NCBI GenBank assembly: GCA_014898415.1
Contig: RCTD01000002.1
Location: forward strand, 2,480,001-2,544,000
From: Stromatinia cepivora
Lineage: Eukaryota; Ascomycota; Leotiomycetes; Helotiales; Sclerotiniaceae
Direction: 5' to 3'
Length of the DNA: 64,000 bases
The stretch's first letter is position 1; the number at the start of each line of letters is the position of its first letter. Below the pieces are notes generated by a model. The model did not search any database and was not told where the DNA came from. It saw nothing but the letters and a program-made list of their open reading frames with translations. Shown in pieces: positions 25,001-37,343 of the stretch. A program made the position numbers and the translations under genes.

Positions 25001-28000
25001 AACTTTGCAAGATATTTTATTCTCACGAGGGGTCTCTTGAGTAAGAAAGCAACATCCACACGTTCACCATTCGAGTTGACAATATCTCCATCAGCATTGC
25101 GAGGAATATTGTCAAGTGATGAGCCCTCTTTTTCTTCTGCCGATGCCGTGCGAGAAGCAGGTGCTAGATTAACAACAACATCCTGGAAACCTAATCTCCA
25201 AGCACGAGTGTAGTCTTGATAAGTTCGATGAGCTCTCTGAAGCCAGACTATAAGAGCATCTGGATCCTCAAGTGGTATGCGTTTGTGTAGACTCTTCAAG
25301 CGCTCGAGAGCAACACCCATGTCAACAATTGGTTTAGTGAGGAACGTTTCATTCATGTCTGTAGCGTCGGGGTTGAAGAGGCCAGCAGCAATGGCCGAAT
25401 CTGATTTGGAGAGAACGCAAGTGAGAAGTACCGGGATCACCCCATCAACCAACGTTTTCAACTCTCTCATATATTTTACCTCATCACCAGCCAATTCACG
25501 CATCAAATCCCTTTCAGTAGCAGTCTCTAAATTACTTCGAGCGGTACGCACACTTCGAGCTGATCTGATACTTTTTGTTCGGCTAGTTGATGGTGCATCG
25601 GGCAACGATAGCATAGATACTAGGTCAGAATGTTTCGTAAGTCTTCTTTTAAGTCCAGATCTATTGCTTCTCCTGCGTGAGACGTTGGAGTCGGACCGCT
25701 CGGTCTGGGTAGTAGCTTGTGTAAGAGTAGTTTTAGTAAAATTGGATGAAGTGTCTACAGACGAAAGAGTGCTGAAGGTTTCAACAGATGCAATTGTTGA
25801 TAAGTGATGGTCGCCAGAGTGTCCACCCCTTCTCTTTCTTCTTGGCCTGTCCGAGATGTCTCGATGGTGGTTTGGCACTTCAAGATGGGTACCAGATGAA
25901 CGACTGCGTCGAGAATTGTTATTATCGGGTGTCTTTAGCCCACGATCCGAATTTTCCAAGTCGTCTAAATCATAATTCCCTTTCTCTTGGTCGTAATCAT
26001 CATCTTCTGGGTCTAGAATACCCTCAAATGTAGATTCGCCTCGAAATGCATCCAGCAAAGCATCCTTAAAAGGCGATTTACGGGCAGACCTGACTACGGG
26101 AGGAGAGGCTGCACGTAAAGCTGGGCTTCTTCGGAGTCCAGCTGCGGGTGGAGTGGGAGGCTTTTTGAATTCAATCGGATCATCCAAAACACGCCCCAGA
26201 GGTGACTTATCGTTATTACTTCTGAAGCTGTTATCTGAAGCCTTCCGCACACGTTTTTGTCTACTCCCCGCTCCTTTACGTTCTTCTTCAAGTGATTGTT
26301 TCAGATCCTCGCCGGTTTTGGAAGTATGCTTCTCATTATTATCATCATCTTTTGTAGATTCTTCTGGCAACTTTGGAGTTGGAACAGGGCTTGGCACGTC
26401 AAGAAAAGGATCTGTGGTATTATTGAGCCAAGACTCAATTGTTGGAGGCTGATTGACACCACCTCTTGGAGGCATTTCAGGAGTATCATGCGTATCATGT
26501 ATAATCTTCTTCCCTTCATTGTAGACGCGTTTGAGGACTTTTGGTACTAGATGACTAGGGTTCCTCTGGGGTTTAGGTCTATTACCAGTGTTGCCAGCCT
26601 CGGCACCAATAGGCAGATCCAAGGTACTAAAAGCAGAGTCGCCAAAGGGAATCTCATCCACGGACGGGGGCGGCAAATGGGATTTTCTTGTATGTTTTCT
26701 GGAGCTTGGAGAACGACGAGTAGGGGTCTGCGCATTCGCATCGTCGAGTTCGTCATCAGACTGGTCGCCCATACCTTTTCTTTCGGTCTCTTTTGCTGGC
26801 TTATGATGCTTCTCTGATGACTTACGTTTATGAGGCGAATGCTCATTTGAAGTTTCTGGTTTCAGAGACGCTTGCTTGTCCTCTTTATGAACAGGTATTG
26901 GCTTTAAGCTAATACCATCGAGAAATGGGTTGCCCCCGGAACTCTGTTTCTTGACCTCCGCAGTTCTCCATCTCGCCTGAACAGGCTTTGCTCGAGTGCC
27001 ATCCTCCCATCGCCCATTGGGCCCCCATGGTTTGACTCGAATACCATCGTTAGCTGGAGTTCTGGATGGTTCTGATTTAGGGGTCTGTTTTCCTTTCGAT
27101 GAACTAACGAGGCTCTCCTTAGATCCGTTGTTCGAAGCCTTTCGTGAGCTTGGACTGCTCCTCGACTCGATTATCAATCCGTTTTTTGAAGGTTTCTGGC
27201 CTGGCTCCTCCTCAATTTCGACTATAATCTCCCCTAAGGACTTGGCCCTCATTTTCCCTTTATTTCCCCCACGAGTTTCCGGCTGTGGAGTCTTGCTTGT
27301 CCGTGAAGTAGATTGAGCCCCTCCATGGCTCTTCGCCTCAGCCTCCGTACGCTTAACCCAGTCAGCGATTTTACTTTCCAACTTGGGATTGGCAGCCGTT
27401 TGCTTGAGAAAGTCCTTGGGTATAGCACGCGTTGTCACTTTGATTTCTCTTTTCTTCGGAGAGGTCTTGTTCTTATTTATCACCCAATGATCATCGCTTA
27501 TAACTCTTTTGCGAGGCGCACTCTTACTCCTTACTTCTGCGGCCCAACTTTCAGGGTCCCTACTTTTCCGTCGTCCAGGTCGGGTATTCTGATTCTTGAC
27601 ATGGAGCCTATTGTCCTCGGTTACAACACTGGGCCCGACAACACTCTCCTCCTCCACTTCTACTATTATCTCATCCAGCTCAGACTCTGGATCATCGGCC
27701 TCTTCAATGACAGCTGCTGCGCTAGCCTTTTGCCATTGCTTAACCCGATCATGTACCCCTCCCGGCTTCTGAATCCTATTTATAGTGCTCTCGCGCATCT
27801 CGGCCTTGACTGCATCGAGACTTTTCCGTCTTTGGCGACTTGGTGTTGGTCTGCCCAGCAGAAAATCACTGAGCAATGTCGGCTCCGCTTTCCTCGACAG
27901 TGGTCGCTTGTGTATTGGTACGCTGGCGGGAGTCCGTGGCTTGACGCCCGGCTTTCGATTAGATGTGCCATTGGGAGTATTTTTGGGAGATGTCCTCTGA

Positions 28001-28065
28001 GGGGCAGTTGGGGTCTTGGGTTTGGCCGGTGCTATCTCATCCGTTTCGGGTTCGGGGGAAGGCAT
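22094..28065 (-). CDS. Large DH/PH-type RhoGEF-like protein
   Basis: A 1966-aa protein in two exons, 28065-24994 and 24922-22094, joined across a 71 nt intron (GTTTGT..ATAG) that keeps the frame. The first 840 or so residues are basic, Ser/Pro-rich and probably disordered. From about 850 to 1070 there is a helical region resembling a Dbl-homology domain: RELAGDEVKYMRELKTLVDG at its start and LLKRPLVRIKYLAKLTKGLD near its end, the latter like the conserved last helix block. A region with PH-like strands follows (about 1110-1210). A second disordered part with acidic Asp/Glu/Ser runs comes next, and a compact C-terminal domain ends SWIYSLVAVGR. DH domains activate Rho-family GTPases at the cell cortex, so a role in polarity or septation is plausible. 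The DH match is weak, and a Bud3-like scaffold is an alternative. It diverges from the dynactin gene. Confidence 0.8.
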
Positions 28066-29327
28066 GGTCTAATATGTCCCATAGTGTCAGTGGCTCCCTC
28101 GCAGCTCAGTAATGAAATGTGTTGCGCGAAAATGATTTATGAAGTAAGAATCGCCTTGGGAAAGAATGTTAGATGCGCACCTTGATCAAGACCAATTCCC
28201 AACTTCAACATGCGGCGACTCAAAAGGCTGGATATTGTATTACACCATCGAAGCAAGTTTCCGTATTGGCATACATAAAGGCTATGGTCGAATTGTACCC
28301 CGAATGGTAGAATGGTGTTGAGATGTGCTTTTAGTTGATAGGGCAACCTGAGCGATAAGACGAGAATGAATGTCGCAATTCGGTGTCAATTGAGGGTGGA
28401 GATCTACTCTCTCAGATTAAAAAATGTGGTCATATAATATTTGTTCAAATCTTACAATGAGATTGTGCATTATGGATCAAAAGTAATTTGTGTGAAGTGT
28501 GTTACTCCGTTTTTCCGCACGGTTGGTTATGTTATTGTTTACGGAGTACTTCGGTTCTGATCGATCTTCAATTGTATGTGTATGTTGGCTGTGGTTTGTG
28601 GTTTGTGGTTTGTGGTTTGTGGTTTGTTGACGAGAACCTAGTAGTGCCGGTGCAAGGATGCGGGCAACCTTCATTATTATCTTCCGAGGGGTGCAGCTAG
28701 AGTAAGATGAGAGAGATAAAAGAGATGGGTGCAGTGATACACAAGCTGAATAGAGAATTATTTGCTTTGAAATGTTTGCTTTTTTTATATATATTTTTTT
28801 TTCAAGGTTCATCGACTAATAACTCATTAAAACTTCTATCGGATGGTTAATGGTTCGATATACGGAGTAAACAAACAGAATTGAATGGGTAGGAAGGGAT
28901 CAACATCAATGCCCAATGCCAACCAAAAATGAAGCCTGGAGCGAAGCGCCCGCGTAAGAATGTTACAATTATTAAATACTGAAAAAGTTAAAAGCAGGTA
29001 CAGGATGTGTGTGATAAGTGTGATGGATGAACAAGCTTTTGTGGATAGAATTTTGAAACAGAGAGCGTCTGGTAACAATGGCATGGCGGCAATAAGGAGT
29101 AACCAAACTAGGTACAATGAATGGGTGAGAATGAAGATTGTGAAGATTGTGAAGATTGTGCAGATTGTGTAGATTGTGAATCAACGGGAGATTATTAAAC
29201 CTTCCCTCCAAGCTTTCCCAAAAAAACAAGCTTTAACCGGATCATCTATTCCCCGACCCCTGTCAAATATTATTCATCCCCTCCCCAAATATCCCACCTT
29301 ATCGAACCCGAAATCCCATACTCAATC
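28066..29327. promoter_or_regulatory. Divergent intergenic region, RhoGEF-like / dynactin p62
   Basis: This 1.26 kb separates two divergent start codons and so must hold both promoters. It contains about five TGGTTTG units (28591-28626), five 9 bp units of the GAAGATTGT type (29133-29177) close to the dynactin leader, and two TACGGAGTA 9-mers (28540-28548 and 28861-28869). I cannot identify a specific factor site. Confidence 0.6.
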
Positions 29328-31172
29328 ATGTCGACATTCAAGCCATACACATATTTTCAATGTCCTTGTTCCGATACATCTATTCCTGCAAACTCTTCTA
29401 CGCCTCCGGAATCTCCAACTCTTGAAGAAGAACGAACATTTGATCCAAGAGCTCCACGCGCGAACTATAGCTTATATCCACTAGAACATCTTCTATATTG
29501 TGAGGATTGTCATCAGATTCGATGTTCGAGATGTGTTTTAGATGAGATAGTTACGTGGTATTGTCCGAGCTGTTTATTTGAGGTCCCGAGTAGTACGGTG
29601 AAGAGTGAGGGTAATAGGTATGCATGACCCTACTATTTTGATTTCCTTGGTCAATTTCCTGAAATAGGCCTAGATGCTAACATTGTACCACAAACTACCA
29701 GATGCACAAGATCATGTTTTCAGTGTCCAATATGTATATCACCTCTCTCAGTGAACGAAGCGCCAATTGGCGAAATTTACAATCTTCCTATAACATCTCC
29801 GACAGCACCCTATATCCTCCATTGCGCATACTGCATGTGGAGCTCGACCGAAATTGGCATACGATTTGAGAAACCAAACTCCGTATACTCACAGTTATCC
29901 AAGATAAAGAATGGTGGTGATTCATTGATAAGTGCAAAAGAACGTCGTCGAGATAGAGAGGAAAGGCGGACATCTTTGGCTACAGAAACGATCCTGGAAG
30001 AGGCGGACGAGGTCACCGAAAAGCACCTGGACCCGAACGAGAAACTCGACATAGAAAGTCAATATGCGAACCTAAGGTCCTTCTACCAGGGTCAATTGGC
30101 AGATTCAAATCCAAGTAGTGCGCTAGGACTTTCGAATGATTATGGATATGGATCACCGGGAGCATTAACCAGAATAATGGGCCTCTACACAGGTGGGAGT
30201 TTTGGCGACAGAAAAGCGAGATCCAAAGCTTCAAGCATACGAGAAGCAATTGATTCATCCGAGGGCCTTCAAGTCTACGACACTGAAGCCGAATCCATGG
30301 CCATCTCACAGCTTCTCAAAGAAGGTTGGGAAGGTACAATTACAACTGAGCAAAGAACAAGCCAAACATCCCCTTCAACGCGATTCCTCGACTCCCTCCG
30401 CCCAATTCCCTGCCTCCTCCGCACCAAACGTTCCAAACGTTGCCGCACCTGCCGTCACATCCTCTCCAAACCCGAATCGAAAGTCCCAACCACACGCTTC
30501 CGCATTCGCCTCGTAGCCCTCTCCTATGTCCCCTCCATAAGCCTCTCCCCTCTCCAACCCACTCCCACTCCTACTCCTACCCCCGCTTCGATAATCCTCA
30601 CGCCCCTGAAACCAACTCAATTCCTCCTAACCTTCAAAAACCCCCTCTTTGAACCCGTCAAAATCTCCCTCGCAACAAAAGGCCTCACCACTGACCGCCA
30701 CGCCTCGAAAGTCATCCTCCTCTGTCCCCAATTCGACGTCGGAGCCAACACAGACATGTGGGACGAAGCCCTCCAAGATTCCTCCTCGTCAACCCATGAC
30801 CGCAAACACTCAACCGCTACTCACAGCAGCATGCAAAGCATGGACCTCACCAATGAAGCGCACGGTAAACCCTGGGAGAAAGGCCGCAACTGGACAAGCG
30901 TAGTCGTCGAAGTCACGCCGGGAAAACTCAAAACAAAATTACCCGGTTTAGAACAACAGAGGAGATTAGAAGAAGAGGTGCAGAAGGAAAGAGTAGAAGA
31001 AGATGCAGATGTGTGTGAAATTGCCTTGTTTGTGAGAGTAGAGTGGGAAGTGGATACGGCGGGTGATGGGGATGGAACGGGAAAATTGGGGGGATTGAGC
31101 GATAGGGATGCGAGGGAAAAGAGGGAGTTGGCGTATTGGTGTGTAGTGGGTGTGGGGAGGATCGGTAAATAG
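29328..31172 (+). CDS. ro-2: Dynactin subunit 4 (p62), RO-2-like
   Basis: A 586-aa protein in two exons, 29328-29617 and 29702-31172, with an 84 nt intron (GTATGC..CCAG). The start MSTFKPYTYFQCPCSDT and the cysteine pairs CEDC, CSRC, CPSC, then CPIC and CAYC form the zinc-binding N-terminal region of dynactin p62. The middle is helical and charged. A second cysteine cluster (SKRCRTCRHIL) and a beta-rich C-terminal half with TRFRIRLVALSYVP complete the family layout. In the dynactin complex p62 sits at the pointed end of the Arp1 filament and helps link dynein to cargo; Neurospora ro-2 mutants have misplaced nuclei. Frame and residues across the junction fit exactly. A Pro/Thr run (TPTPTPTP) in the C-terminal half is a local expansion. 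The length is normal for fungal p62. Confidence 0.9.
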
Positions 31173-31994
31173 ATGGAGGGGAGGTAATATGCTGAGGGAG
31201 AGAAAGAGAACTAGAGGGTAAAAGGGCTCTTTTGTATGAGATCTTTTGAACGAGGATCCCAGTATCGATGTTTCAGCATCAAATATTCCAACGAACTAAT
31301 CCAGGCGTAAGGGCTTCAATGATAGGAAATTACCAGGGATGGATATACGACTTCTTCTGACACGCTGAGGTGCGGGTGAATAGAAGAGTCCGAAGCCATG
31401 GGCACCTTCGGAGGAGGATGTGAGCTAGCGCGTGGATATGGACTGAGCTTAAGCCTCAAAGGAGGTGCAACACCAATGATATTGATATCGATATCGAGAA
31501 GTGGAACATATACCCAAATTACCCAATCACCATACCATACCAATTTGATCTAGCGGACCAACCAAAATGGAAATAAAAATAGAAATAGAAATAAAAGAAA
31601 TATACAACATCACATCACAAGAATACTACTCCAACACATGAGCATAAAATCTTAGGCAAATTTTTACTTTCTTATTTTTCTCCTCTTATTCTCATTCTCT
31701 TAACAACCTACTGACTGAGTAACGCGATGAAGAATGAAGACCTGGACGCCAGGACCTGAATGTACACCTAATAGAAAAAAGTACTAAAAACGGGAGAAAA
31801 AAAACAACCCTCCATAACCCAACATGAGAGAATCCGTAGTAATTTGTGATGAGGCATGCCAAAGAAGCGGGTATTCAGAATTTCCGACTTGCAATATTCG
31901 AAAGTAAACTTCGATTGAGTTTATACTGAAGGGCGACTTGATGTGCGAGTAGTATGGTGGTAAAATAGACGAGGGAAGGGGTTGATTAGGAGGT
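31173..31994. other. Convergent intergenic region, dynactin p62 / fibrillarin
   Basis: About 0.8 kb between two converging stop codons. It is AT-leaning near 31.55-31.7 kb and has no supported gene; it should hold both 3' ends. Confidence 0.6.
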
Positions 31995-33179
31995 TTACAA
32001 GGATCGTACGTAACGTCCAGATACCATGCAATGATCTCTCTCGAAAGGTTCTATAATGAATTGTGGTTAGTTTCTGGAATGAAAAGCTGCATGACTTGGG
32101 GAAAAGCTTACCTAAAGTCAATTGTTCCAAAGGCTTAATTCTCTCCTCTCTCAACTTTTGAACTTCTCTGGCGAAAACAGCTTCTGGTGCAGCAGTAGAA
32201 TCGATACAAGATGCCTTAATGGAAACCAAGATACCACCACCAACCTTCAAGAACAAATGGGCGTTCAAACCAACAATACGGGCTTGATCAGGTTGTGCAA
32301 CATCGGCGAAGATAACGTCGACCATGGAGACCAACATTCTGTATTTAAGTGGGTGACGAGCGTCCTCAATAATTGGGATGACGTTTGTGCGGTGGGTAGC
32401 CATGTTGATAAGATCACGGCCAGATCTGTGGGAGAATTCGACGGCGAAAACAGTTCCGGTAGGTCCAACGATATCAGCAACGTGGGAAACTGAAGTTCCA
32501 GAAGCGGAACCAAGGTAAAGGACCTTAGCACCAGGCTTGATGAAAATCTCATCCATACCACCGAGAACACCTGCGGCAATCTTACTTCTGAAAGGATTCC
32601 AGACACGGTATTCGACCTTGGTGGTGCTTGGGGTACCATCTTCGTTGGCTGGGCCGGCGCTCTCGACACTGATGCGCTTCTCGCCGTATACGGATTCACC
32701 TGGGCTAAGGTTCTTGGTGACCAACATATCTTCCTTACCACGAGCGACGAAAATTCCTTCATGACGATGGGGCTCCTGGAACAAGTTGTTAGAACTCAAT
32801 TGAAAGCCATTGATAGAAATTCAAATCCTTACGACAATGGTCTTAGCACCACCTCTGGCTCCCCCAGCACCTCCACGTCCTCTTGGGGCACCACGTCCTC
32901 CACGGGGAGCCCCTCTTCCACCACCACGGCCGCCTCCACGTCCTCCACGATCTCCACCACCTTTTCACAAAGTTAGCAAGGTTAATTCTAAGCATTGGCG
33001 CATGCGCATTGAACCATTGAGATTAAAATCGCAATGGAAGTATAAAAATACGAACCTCTACCACCACCTCTACCTCCAAAGCCTCCGCGACCACCACGAT
33101 CACCACCTCTTCCCCCGCCGAAACCTCCACGTCCACCACGGTCGCCGCCACGAGCACCTCCTCTTGGTGTGTATGCCAT
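31995..33179 (-). CDS. nop1: Fibrillarin / Nop1, rRNA 2'-O-methyltransferase
   Basis: A 323-aa protein from four exons: 33179-33056, 32960-32833, 32775-32112 and 32050-31995. The introns are 95, 57 and 61 nt, all GT..AG with frame kept. Residues 1-81 are a Gly/Arg-rich (GAR) domain beginning [12 protein letters not shown]; it is followed by AKTIV and [18 protein letters not shown], the classic fibrillarin join. The SAM-binding fold shows [35 protein letters not shown] and [16 protein letters not shown]. The last exon gives [18 protein letters not shown], the expected end. Fibrillarin is the catalytic subunit of box C/D snoRNPs in the nucleolus and methylates rRNA 2'-hydroxyls and histone H2A glutamine. 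Two of its introns flank or split the GAR coding part. Confidence 0.97.
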
Positions 33180-34870
33180 TTCTGCTTTAAATTCTAGGAA
33201 TTGGATGTGCAGAAAAAAAAAGTAATGAGGCCGAAAAAGATACTTGTCTGACGATTCGAGATATTGGGCGACGGGTCAATTGGATGTAATATTTTTCTGG
33301 AGGTGAAATTTTGGGAATTTTTTTTTACGCGAAAGGTCCAAGCTCCTAAATCTTGTCACGTGTGTGGCTGGGCTTGATGCACAAGAGAAGTTTTGGGGCT
33401 ATTGTTAGTTCATTATTAGTTAGAATGAGCAGTTTTATTGTCAATAAGAAAAATGTATTATTAAATGTTGAAAATTGCATCATGAATGTTTCATGTTGAA
33501 TCTAGATAGCTTCTGGTATTCATCTGTCTTTTCTACCATACCCAAAAAGTTTCATCACTAAGACTACAAGTCGTGGTATGTATACTTATATCTGCCTCTT
33601 CCCTCCTCTACGACCCCAAAAAATTAACAGACACTTTCGGGGACGCTGGACGTATCTTACGTAAGATTGCTTATTGCATGTCCTGAAAGGTTGTAAAGCT
33701 ACACTGGGTGGAAGCATTGGCGAAGAGTGATTGTGTGGGAATCTCCTATACACAGTGGTGCTTTTGAGTTGCAAGATCCCCGTGTTTCTGAAAGCCCAAC
33801 ACAATTCTCCTGTTCAATGTGGCTTATGTTCGATATCATGTCACCACGCCATCATTTCTCTGGAAAGCGAAAAACACAGGATTTCATCTCATTTCCAAGT
33901 TTTGAATCATCAAGAAGTCACATCAGCCAAGTCTCGACAGACGTTTTTGAACACGGAGAGATTTACAGGTCTATAAATGTCATGATGTCGTTGTACAAGA
34001 TCAGGGCAGAGCAAGTGTTCTCTGTCTTTGGCTCTTAATAACATAATACGATATGTCGTGAAAACAAGCTACATGTACGGAATGTGTCTCTGAACTAAGC
34101 GCCAACTAGTAGTTCATTTTTGCCTATTCTATTTCGAATATATCCTCCTCATACTTCCAAACTTAACATTCTTATCATATTGTGTTATGCATAACAATTT
34201 TTGTGCTTATAAGACTATCTCTCACATTTATACAGCGATCAAACGAGTTATCGTTTTGTCTGATCTCAAAACGAACCAACCGAACAGGGGCTGGAGCATC
34301 CATATCTTGTCATATCTGATTACATCGCGAAACCGGTACTCAGGTTATCGTTGTTGATTGAACAGATCTGCCTCAAATGCCCCTTTTATTGAACCCCTCT
34401 GTCGTCTGGTGTTTTTTCAGATGTTGTCGGTGGCTGGTTTCACCTGTCAAAAGCTCTTGGCTTTATTCCCAGTGGTCGTATTCAGGACGAACTAACCTCG
34501 CCCCAGCATGGAGTTACACTGGATGGGGTGCATTGAGATTTATTGCACTCATACGAACAGTATGACTTTCTGATGCTATGAGCTTAATGTGATTGAAGAT
34601 ATCTTGGCCAAACTCTGAAGTGGTCATTGAGCGGATGTGGATAATTCCGGAAGGTTGGCTCCTAGTTATTACGAAGGAGGGAATTCTAGTATAATAGTCG
34701 CCGAGTCACCATTGATGTGAGTCCTACATACATTGCATATTTTATCACTCATTCGCAAACATTCACTTTCGTCCCAATCCTTTCATCATTCTTTCGTCGA
34801 GCGCCCCAGAGGCTGCCGTATTGTCTTAGTAATATCAATCTTTAATCATTCTTTAGATATCATACACACA
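33180..34870. other. Intergenic region upstream of fibrillarin
   Basis: This 1.7 kb holds the fibrillarin promoter on the left and the promoter of the secreted-protein gene on the right. Short open stretches at 33586-34038 and 34377-34565 lack domains, a signal peptide or plausible splice partners, so I do not call genes. Confidence 0.55.
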
Positions 34871-35679
34871 ATGCATTTCAGCACAATCGCATCATTGGCT
34901 TTAAGCCTCGCTACTTTGAGCATCGCAAGTGAGTATCAAAATATCTTACAATTTTAGCACTCATAACGAAGTCCAGGCCCATATCCTCGCCCAGTCCCGG
35001 AGACTGTCGAGAATATTGAAAGAGGCTTGGTGTATAACCCTAGAAGCTCGGGGCAACGAGCGAACTCGAACGGTGTGATCACTATCACGAAAACGAAAGA
35101 GGAGCAATTGACGGAAATTTCACGAGGACGAGAAATCCAGCTCACAAAGCTGGTTCAAGAGCGACTTGTCATTATTGATCAAACACAAATTGCTCGAGAC
35201 AACGTTAGGAGAAATCATTTCAGAAATTTGAACTCGCAGCGGGTATGTTCTTCGATTAAAATGAGACTGAAGCACTGAACTGATACATTTCCCAGAACAT
35301 TGTTATCATCGTTGTCACCCAGATTGTCGATGCTCGGGACACATCAAGCAAAAACATTAGATATATGACACATCAAGTCCAGGCAGATAATCAAGCCCGT
35401 GATACTCAATTTGTTATGCTGCATCAAGCTCAACAAATGACTATCAATGGTCCATCCCAAACGGGATCTTTACCTCAAGGCACTAGCTTTCCGGCTTCCT
35501 CTTCCGTGGAGACGTATGATCCCAATGCAGCACCATCAGTATCAAACGGTAGCCAAATCTTACCAGTAAACGCAGCAGCTCCAAGTTTTGCGGGGGTTAA
35601 ACAATTCAAAGATCCAGCGATGATCATCGAGGAGAACCAGATGGCGGTTGTGAATTTTGTGAGTGCCAGGGGAAACTGA
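34871..35679 (+). CDS. Small secreted protein, cysteine-free, unknown family
   Basis: A 235-aa protein from three exons: 34871-34928, 34977-35242 and 35296-35679. The introns are 48 nt (GTGAGT..CCAG) and 53 nt (GTATGT..CCAG). The first 19 or so residues (MHFSTIASLALSLATLSIA) form a clear signal peptide, and the first intron falls at its end, a common arrangement for secreted fungal proteins. The mature part starts SPYPRPVPETVENIERG. It has a long polar, helix-prone stretch with repeated Arg/Glu/Gln, including TKTKEEQLTEISRGREIQL, and a Ser/Pro/Asn-rich tail. There is no cysteine, transmembrane segment or GPI signal. I do not recognise a family. It lies next to a second secreted-protein gene in the same direction, so the pair may be a small secretome insert between housekeeping genes. 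Confidence 0.78.
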
Positions 35680-36402
35680 TTTAGGGTTATCTATGTATCT
35701 TGGGTTAATGTTATGCTTCGTGACGGATGTCTGTTGAGGGGGCGTTGCTACCCATACATGTTGTGGTAGATCCATACTTGTGTGACGCATCGTCCCATTC
35801 AAGGGGAGGTAGTGACTCAAATATTTGGATCGTCAATTTTAGTGTAGAAATAACAAGGCATTGAAATATGTTAGTGCCATTCCTTGAGAACATCTCCGCT
35901 GTCAAATGGTGACTACTGGCAGGATCGGTAAGCGAAGTGGTTTTGAGTTTGCCATTAGTCGGATTTCGAGCGTTAGTGCAGTTACGCCTCTTGGCGAATA
36001 GGTACTTTGTTTACTAGGACATGAACATCAAGAACATCAACAACACCAACAGCACTTTGGGTATGCTCTATCTTCAACTTTACGCAATTTTTTCCTTTAA
36101 AGTAGACTTCCAGTTTCTATCCAATTCCTGGTGATGGATAGATCTTCCACTTGTCCATCTAGTGTGGTCTAGACATGTGGGGAGACCTGTATTGGCTTCC
36201 GCTATCTCTGAAAATTGTGTCAATTATGACAGTTGAGTACTTGATTACATTTAGAGCCTCAATGACGATATCATACCCAGCTTAGTGGCTGGGCCACCTG
36301 CACAGGTATATACTGTGCTTATTCCTTCACTTCAGCACTTTTCCTCCACATTTCTTTAACACACCTCAACTTCAAATTTGCAAGTTATTTCGATAAAGAA
36401 AA
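35680..36402. other. Spacer between the two secreted-protein genes
   Basis: This 0.7 kb should contain the 3' end of the first gene and the promoter of the second. A minus-strand open stretch at 35560-35905 overlaps the previous gene and has no domain. No repeat stands out. Confidence 0.55.
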
Positions 36403-37343
36403 ATGCGTTTTTCATACATTTCCGCCCTGTTATTGGCGCCTCTTGCACTTGCGCACCCTATTGCAAGCCCTGCTTCGAGCTCAGATGCCATTTCAATCAA
36501 CCAGCGTGATGGCTCTGCTCCTATTGATGCAAGAGCACTGTCTATCAGTCAAAAAATCAATACGATTGTAGATGAGGGCCATAAAGTCACAGAAATGTGC
36601 CAAAAGTACCAGGGTGGAATGTGGGAATCCATCAATCTCTACAGACAATTCAAGACTTGCAAAAGTTCAGTCGAGTCTGCCGAAAAGGCGGCGAAACAAT
36701 CGGGCCCTCTGAGTGAGGGTGAGAGTAAAAAGGTTGTAGTGGCTCTGGAACGCCTTACACCCGAATTCGGGCAGATGTCAAAAGCTCTCCAAGAACGTGT
36801 AAGTATTTTCTACTCCCTTTCACAATTTTGCGTCGCTCCCATTGGCATTGTGTTGTGATGAATATCTGAACTCAGTACTAATGAATGCAACAGAAAAATA
36901 TGATTGAAGGTACACGATACAAATCTTACTTTCAATCGGAACTTGGAAAATTGCAAAACAATGTAAATATTTGCTATGTTGCTCTCCACGAAAAAGCCAC
37001 TAGTCCTCACCAACCAAGAATCCAGGCGCTCAAAAGTGAAGCCGATACCCAGTTCGAAATCGTAAGGAAAGAACTTTCTGGCAAATCCAAGGCCCGGAGA
37101 TCTCTCGAATCCATATCGGATAATGACGATTCTGGGGGTCCTGTCGGAGGTTTCCCGTTACCAGGTTCCTCAGAAATTTCAGATTTCCCAGAGTTCCCAG
37201 GTCCCTCAGCACCCCCAGGTCTCTCAGGAATTCCGGGTCCCTCGGGGGTTCCGGGTCCCTCAGGGGTTCCGGGTCTCTCAGGGGTTCCGGGTCTCTCAGG
37301 GTTCCCAGGTTCCTCAGGACTTCCAGGTCTCTCGGGGCTTTAA
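36403..37343 (+). CDS. Secreted protein with collagen-like tail, possibly truncated
   Basis: As read to the first stop this is a 281-aa protein from exons 36403-36798 and 36894-37343, with a 95 nt intron (GTAAGT..ACAG, branch-like ACTAAT). A signal peptide ([17 protein letters not shown]) precedes HPIASP. Residues about 40-210 are helix-prone with three cysteines (MCQKY, KTCKS, NICYV). The tail, about 225-280, is built from Gly-x-x triplets, mostly six-residue units such as GPSGVP and GLSGVP, which resembles collagen-like repeats. The corresponding DNA is an 18 bp tandem repeat and so prone to change length. The helical part is slightly reminiscent of secreted hydrophobic-surface-binding proteins, but I cannot assign a family. 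Downstream coding-like sequence (37344-37653) suggests that the stop at 37341 is either recent or spliced out. Confidence 0.7.

Noticed and set aside
27313..28185. Long plus-strand open frame of 290 codons
   Set aside because: It lies antisense to the first exon of the RhoGEF-like gene, has no domain and starts without a sensible context.
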